Assembly: GCA_963836405.1 (NCBI GenBank)
Contig: CAWIJL010000020.1
Coordinates: 18,704-82,703 of the forward strand
DNA from: CAWIJJ01 sp963836405
Lineage (GTDB): Bacteria; Acidobacteriota; Terriglobia; Bryobacterales; Bryobacteraceae
DNA: 64,000 nucleotides
Direction: 5' to 3'
Both the position numbers and the translations under genes were made by a program. Each line of letters opens with the position of its first letter. Position 1 is the stretch's first letter. Below are positions 59,216 through 64,000 of the stretch, piece after piece. A model generated the notes under the pieces. That model searched no databases. It had not been told where the DNA came from and was given only the letters and a program-made list of their open reading frames with translations.

Positions 59216-61101
59216 CGGAACCGGCCGAAGAAGGGGTGGTAGACGTAGACCGTCGAAAAGGAGTCCGGCAGCTTCCAGTGGCGCTGTACGGTCTCAGCGG
59301 GCTGCAAAAACCACTCGCCGAGCGGCCGCCCCTGATCCTGCCCGTCAAACCAGCCCCAGGGGGGCCGCGACATATTGGCCGCGCCGACTTTCCCGTTTAG
59401 CGCCGAGCCCATCGTGCCCAGCCTGACGGGAGTCTGTGCATCCGACCCGAGACGCACCAGCACGAAACCGTAGTCGTGCGCCTCCCCGTAGGTTTCATTT
59501 GCGCCCTTGGCCGCGTGCGGCCAGAAGGTTTCGTAGGTGCTGAGCAGATCGTACCCGATGGACTTGCCGTCGCTCTCGTCCGGATCGCCCGCAACGCCGG
59601 TGAAGGTGTAGACCAGGATGCCCTTTTCCGACTGCTTGGCCTGGTACTCATCGTCCCGCCAAGCTTCGATGCCATGACCCTTTGGTTCCACGTAGAGGTG
59701 CGGGTGAGTGCCCTCCATGCGGAGCGGATCCGCGGACAGCTCGCTTCCGGGCGGGGTGAATTTCAGGTAGGCATTGTGCGCCAGCGTCTCCACCAGGGTG
59801 AGCGTCGCGGATGCGGGATCGTCTCCATGCTTCTCAGCCACCACCAGCGCGCCTTCGAGATCGTTCTCGTGGGCGAGCACCAGTTCGTTCGACCGTCCGG
59901 TCGGATCGTACTGCCCGCCGACTCCGGCGCCGAGGCGCAGCGCCTGGCTCAACAGGGCTCCACGCTCTTCCCCGCCCTTGTAGTCGTGCGGATGGTAGCA
60001 GGCGTAGTGAATCAGGAAGTGCGTCCGGGTCTCGAACACCGAGTAGTACACGTACGCCTTGAGAGGAAATTGCGGGTTTTCGGCGTTGTTCCAGTTGTTG
60101 TCACCCACCCAATCGCCGTCGAAATCGAAGTTCGTGATGAGGTCGAAGGGCGGGGCGGGTCCGAGTCCCTGGTGGAAGATGGGGGCGAAGCGGGAGACGA
60201 TCTCGCGGTCGCGGGCGCGGTTTCGCTCAAGGACGTCTGGCGTGGGAATCGCCGGGGGTTTGGCAGCGGCGGCCAACTCCGCCGTTTTCTTCGCGGCTTC
60301 GACTTCGGGCCGGGGCAGCGTCTTCAGGCGCTCCCTGGCCGCGTGAAACTCGGGCGCGTCGGCGAGCAGCGTAGTGCGTGCGGGAAATCCGGCAATGGCG
60401 GCGGAGACGTTATCGACCCGCTCGGTGGGACTGGGGTGCGAGGAGAAGAACTTCTGCACTGCGTTGGGCTGTGCCTTCTGCAGCGCGGCGAGCTTTTCGA
60501 AGAAGCTGACCATGCCTTCGGGCTGGACGTTGGCGTCGTAGAGCATGCGGACGCCCAGCAGGTCCGCTTCCCGTTCCGCCTGGCGGCTGAACTTCATGAA
60601 GACACCAGTGCTGACCATCTGGGCGGCGGTCTGGCTGATGGACGCGGTCGGGCCGCGCCCCAGCAGGCCGCCGAGAATGCCGAGGCCCGACTGGAGCAGC
60701 CCCGAACGGGCCGCCTGGTCGGCGCCATGCCGTCCGACAACGTGACCGATCTCGTGCGCCATGACGCCGGCGAGTTCGTCCTCGGTCGCCGCCGCTTCAA
60801 TCAACCCGCGGTTGACATAGATGAACCCGCCGGGCAGGGCAAAAGCGTTGATCTCGGGCGTATCGACCACTTTAAAGGTGTAGGCGATGTCTTTGCGGCC
60901 GCTCTTCTGTACCAGCGCCTGGCCCAGCGTGTCGATGTATTTGACGATGGCGGGGTCTTCGACCAGGCGCATGTCCTTTTCAATTGCCCCGGCGGCACTA
61001 CGCCCGAGCTCGATCTCGTCTTTTTCCGACAGAGTGAACGGGTTCTGCGCCAGGGCTGGAACGGAAATCGAGAGGAGAGCCAATCCGAACGTTCGCAGCA
61101 T
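59212..61101 (-). CDS. M48 metalloprotease fused to a large C-terminal domain
   Basis: 629 residues. A signal peptide (LLSISVPALAQ) is followed by an M48 peptidase: zinc motif HEIGH at 116-120, third ligand E178 in READLLGVRM, and VYVNRGL-like loop FIYVNRGLIEAAATEDELAG. From ~290 a separate domain of about 330 residues begins (FDLITNFDFDGDWVGDNNWN, YVYYSVFETRTHFLIHYACY, LVLAHENDLEGALVV, THPHLYVEPKGHGIEAW). The H..D/E and HPHLYV..GHG spacing faintly recalls Vps62/NPP1-like proteins, but I do not claim membership. Probably periplasmic protease with a binding or second catalytic domain. Confidence 0.85.
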   Translation of the reverse strand: MLRTFGLALLSISVPALAQNPFTLSEKDEIELGRSAAGAIEKDMRLVEDPAIVKYIDTLGQALVQKSGRKDIAYTFKVVDTPEINAFALPGGFIYVNRGLIEAAATEDELAGVMAHEIGHVVGRHGADQAARSGLLQSGLGILGGLLGRGPTASISQTAAQMVSTGVFMKFSRQAEREADLLGVRMLYDANVQPEGMVSFFEKLAALQKAQPNAVQKFFSSHPSPTERVDNVSAAIAGFPARTTLLADAPEFHAARERLKTLPRPEVEAAKKTAELAAAAKPPAIPTPDVLERNRARDREIVSRFAPIFHQGLGPAPPFDLITNFDFDGDWVGDNNWNNAENPQFPLKAYVYYSVFETRTHFLIHYACYHPHDYKGGEERGALLSQALRLGAGVGGQYDPTGRSNELVLAHENDLEGALVVAEKHGDDPASATLTLVETLAHNAYLKFTPPGSELSADPLRMEGTHPHLYVEPKGHGIEAWRDDEYQAKQSEKGILVYTFTGVAGDPDESDGKSIGYDLLSTYETFWPHAAKGANETYGEAHDYGFVLVRLGSDAQTPVRLGTMGSALNGKVGAANMSRPPWGWFDGQDQGRPLGEWFLQPAETVQRHWKLPDSFSTVYVYHPFFGRFR

Positions 61102-61291
61102 GTGGTTGCCCTTTGAGGACAGCTTAGCAAGGTCTGACAGCGCGGATGCTTCCGGCGGATGGCACCCGCACCGGGCCGGCGTGATTTGCGCACTTTCAGT
61201 TTCGGCCCCCTAGGCGCGGGCTGCCATTCGGTCACGCCCGGCATGAGCGCGCGGGCACGGCGGGACACAGGGGTTCTCGGTTTCCTGGTCG

Positions 61292-61549
61292 TCATTTCGT
61301 GTTCCCACGGCCAAGGCATGATTGAGTTGGAAGCGCGTCCGCACGCCGCGAAACGTCAACGCGAACGCGGATCGCGGCGGAAGTGCCAGGCCCAGGATTC
61401 CGAAGGTCCTTGCTTTTTTGAAATGTAATTTGGCAGGCGTGGTCCGGGTCGTCGTTTCGGAAGAGCACTATCTGATCCGACGCGTCGACTGGCGGTTCGA
61501 CACTCGCTACCCACTTGCTGCCAACGTAGCTAATCCGTACTTCTTTCAT
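61292..61549 (-). CDS. Small hypothetical protein
   Basis: 85 residues, MKEVRISYVGSKWVASVEPP at the start, then FRNDDPDHACQITFQKSKDL. No domain recognised. The last third is Arg-rich and may be out of frame with the original gene. It lies 17 bp downstream of the broken TPR gene. Confidence 0.4.
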   Translation of the reverse strand: MKEVRISYVGSKWVASVEPPVDASDQIVLFRNDDPDHACQITFQKSKDLRNPGPGTSAAIRVRVDVSRRADALPTQSCLGRGNTK

Positions 61550-61565
61550 CTCCGTTCTCTCTTTC

Positions 61566-62801
61566 TCACCGGGTTGGTGGCTTAAAATCGGGGTGAGCCC
61601 GGAACCGCCGGGCCACGGGATCTATTTCGAAGGCGGCCAGACGAAGGCCATTGGCCACCGCCTGGTTCGCCATTTCCACTGCTGTCCTGTGTTCGTCTAA
61701 GTCCTCGTACGCATCGGCGCAGTTCAACAGTACGTAAGGGTTCGTCGAATCGAGCGTCAGCGCTTTGCGCATCCAGGTGACGGCGCTCACGCGGTCGCCG
61801 GTGTAGGCGTACATCGCGGCCAGTTTCGCCCACAACACGGCATTCTGCGCTTCGACCTTCAATACTTGGTGAAGCAGCGGGATCGCTCGCCGGCACGCGC
61901 GAATCGCCTCGGACTTGCGGTCCACCAGCGGTAAAGAACAACCAGGTTCGCCCATCCCTCCCAGGTTTGGTTTAGCCGGATTCCGAGGAGGGTTTCCTTT
62001 TCGGCCTCGGGAAAGCGCTTTCGCCGGAAATAGAGATCGCCCAGGTTGATATGCACCGTCCAGAGGTTTGGAGCGAGGTCCGCGGCACGAATGAGGGGAG
62101 CTTCCGCTTCCTCGATCTTGCCCGCACTGAGGAGCGCGGCGGCGAGATTCTGATATCCGGCGACGCTATTCGGAGCGCGTGCAATGACGATCCGGAACTG
62201 ACCGGCAGCGTCTTCAAACCGTTTTTGTCCCATCAGGAATCTGCCGAAATTGTTGTACACGTCCCACGATTCCGGCCGCAGAGCGACCGCCCTGCTTTAA
62301 TAGTCTTCGGCCTCGGCAATCCGTTTCAAGGACGCGAATTCGCCGGCCAGGCCGGAGAGGGCGTCGGCGTTCCTCGGGTCCAGCTTGAGTGCGGCGTTAT
62401 ACTGCTGCTGCGCCAGGTCTGCTTCCCCGCGGGCCTGGTGCACGCCGCCCATGACGACATGCACCTGGGCCAGGTTGGGATCGAGCTCGAGAGCGCGCAT
62501 CGCATTGCGTTCGGCGTCTTTCAACAATGCCGGGTCGCCGGCCTTGAGATCGGACTTCTTCCGGTAGGCATCGGCTAGCGAAGCGAAATAGAGGGCCGAC
62601 TTCGAATCGGCCTTGACCGCCCGCTCGAGTAGCCTGATGGCCTGATCCAGGCTCTCGTTACTTTCGTACCGTTCAAGATACGGAACGGCCGTGCGATAGA
62701 TTTCGGTTGCGGCTGGTGTGGGAGTCCTGCTCGCGGCGATTACCGCTGCCATGAGGGCGATTCCCAGAACGGCAGCCCACCACCAGCGCAGGAACAGGCT
62801 A
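61566..62801 (-). pseudogene. TPR protein, broken by IS630, a stop and a frameshift
   Basis: A membrane anchor (FLRWWWAAVLGIALMAAVIA) is followed by TPR units (LDQAIRLLERAVKADSKSAL, ALELDPNLAQVHVVMGGVHQ). The frame is cut by TAA at 62297-62299, then resumes in the same frame (YNNFGRFLMGQKRFEDAAGQ, SVAGYQNLAAALLSAGKIEE), shifts near 61935 and ends with AVTWMRKALTLDSTNPYVLL and FRAHPDFKPPTR. The N-terminal part, possibly a kinase or a DNA-binding domain as in related TPR proteins, is beyond the IS element and outside the window. Confidence 0.8.
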
Positions 62802-64000
62802 GTGTAGTGTCCCACAAATAGCTGGACAATACTTTGGCCGCCGGGCATAATGGGTCATGCCCCGCGCCATTGATCCTCTCGTCCTGTCACCGGACCAGCG
62901 CAGCGAACTCCAAGGCTGGGTAGTAGCCTTGGGAACTCCACAGCAGGTAGCGCTACGTTGCCGCATTATCCTGGCCGTTGCCGCTGGCAAGACAGAGATG
63001 ATGATCGCGGCTGAGAACGGCGTGAATCGTAAGACGGTTCGCCTGTGGCGCGAGCGCTTCCGCGAGCGGCGGTCCCCAGGCGCTTTGGGAGATTGCTCCC
63101 GGCCGGGGCCGGAAACCCAGTTACGATGTGACTCGAATCAAGGCCGTGATTGACACCACTTTGCAGACCAAGCCCAAAGGAAGCACGCATTGGAGTTGCC
63201 GCACCATGGCAGCGGCACAAGGGATCAGCAAGTCCAGCGTGAGCAGGATCTGGCGTAGCCACAACATCAAGCCGCATCGCACCGAGACGTTCAAGCTGTC
63301 ACGCGATCCGAAATTCCTCGAGAAACTCACGGACGTGATCGGTCTTTATCTGAATCCACCCGATCAGGCGATTGTGCTTTGTGTGGACGAGAAGAGCCAA
63401 ATTCAGGCTCTGCAACGCACCCAGCCCGGGCTGCCGCTGAAGAAAGGGCGTTGCGGCACCATGACCCATGACTACAAGCGACACGGAACGACGACTCTGT
63501 TCGCGGCGCTCGACGTGCTCGCCGGCAAAGTCATCGGCGACTGTTATAAGCGTCATCGCCACCAGGAGTTTCTGAGGTTCCTGCGCCGCATCAACCGCGA
63601 GTTCCCCGGCAAGAGTCCGCTACACCTGGTGATGGACAATTACGGCACCCATGGCACGCCGGAGGTGAAGGACTGGCTCAACCGCCATCCCCGGTTCAAG
63701 GTGCACTACATTCCAACCAGTTCCAGTTGGTTGAACTTGATTGAGCGTTGGTTCGGCGAGCTAACCAGCAAGAGAATCCGCCGCGATTCCTTCTTAAGCG
63801 TCGATGACTTGATCGCGGCCATTAACGAGTTTCTCGCCGCCTGGAACGAGAAACCCAAACCGTTTGTCTGGACGGCGACCGTCGAATCCATCGTGAACAA
63901 ACTCGCGCGCTGCCGCCAAACTCTTGAACAGATTCAGCCCGGCTGCACGGCCCGAAAAGACCCGCAAACGAAAGACCAGCTAATTCGGGGACACTACACT
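62801..64000 (+). mobile_element. IS630-family insertion sequence
   Basis: Imperfect terminal inverted repeats: left AGTGTAGTGTCCC..ATAGCTGG at 62801-62825, right the reverse of GACCAGCTAATTCGGGGACA and the CTACACT that follows, at 63974-64000. A TA at 62800-62801 fits the IS630 target; the second copy would lie at 64000-64001. The element is inserted in the TPR gene and carries one transposase. Confidence 0.85.
62857..64000 (+). pseudogene. IS630 transposase, frameshifted
   Basis: The N-terminal half (MPRAIDPLVLSPDQRSELQG, MIAAENGVNRKTVRLWRERF, a helix-turn-helix) is in one frame to 63153. From about 63070 the match moves to the next frame (PQALWEIAPGRGRKPSYDVT) after one extra G. The DDE residues are all present there: LCVDEKSQIQALQRTQPG, LVMDNYGTHGTPEVKDWL and SSWLNLIERWFGELTSKRIR. 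The frame stays open to the window edge. It needs a +1 shift, unlike the -1 shift used by some IS elements, so it is probably inactive. Confidence 0.85.

Overview
The window is about 64 kb of GC-rich bacterial chromosome. Its gene content fits an acidobacterium close to Solibacter/Bryobacter. Supporting signs are a large Oar-like TonB-dependent receptor next to a VWFA-related protein of the acidobacterial type, DUF1592/DUF1552 protein pairs, glycine-rich and proline-rich secreted proteins, and many start codons joined by 4-bp overlaps. This assignment is inference from gene families; there is no 16S gene here.

Layout. 1-931: 5' part of a TonB-dependent receptor. 1196-2843: two DUF2382 stress-type proteins. 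2840-4212: membrane protein with a frameshift near its start. 4439-9608: tightly coupled operon of a DUF1592-type cytochrome c, a Tat-exported DUF1552 protein and a secreted ankyrin protein. 9640-11278: rplU-rpmA-obg, with obg broken by three +1 insertions. 11418-12407: di-heme cytochrome c. 12457-14381: secreted NlpC/P60 peptidase and dipeptide epimerase. 14405-15730: NDH-2. 15885-19936: FecR protein, BON protein, large GT4 glycosyltransferase. 20031-21702: flavin reductase and Kbl. 21820-28733: HU protein, site-2 protease, two glycosyltransferases, prepilin peptidase, FHA-GAF-PP2C phosphatase, repeat-bearing secreted protein. 28764-29406: gene remnants. 29441-34289: YkgJ protein, OtsA-OtsB fusion, TerB-like protein, esterase. 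34548-34837: broken BrnT toxin and tRNA-Val. 34964-36906: YbaK facing ProRS. 36954-39464: ECF sigma factor, anti-sigma factor and adhesin-like operon. 39519-44256: gltX-glnS-carbamoyltransferase operon. 44576-46359: YceI protein and a heme-motif barrel protein. 46596-53799: orphan protein, VWFA protein, TonB receptor, small secreted protein. 53964-59215: complete hoxEFUYHW operon for an NAD-linked bidirectional [NiFe]-hydrogenase (group 3d type). 59212-61101: M48 protease fusion. 61292-64000: small ORF and a TPR gene killed by a stop, a frameshift and an IS630 element that runs to the window edge.

Together the genes suggest an aerobic respiratory heterotroph (NDH-2, several c-type cytochromes) that can also exchange electrons between H2 and NAD(H), makes trehalose, remodels its envelope and takes up polymers through TonB receptors. 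The only mobile DNA clearly visible is the IS630 copy. Several genes carry single-base indels. I cannot tell from the sequence alone which are real mutations and which are assembly errors.
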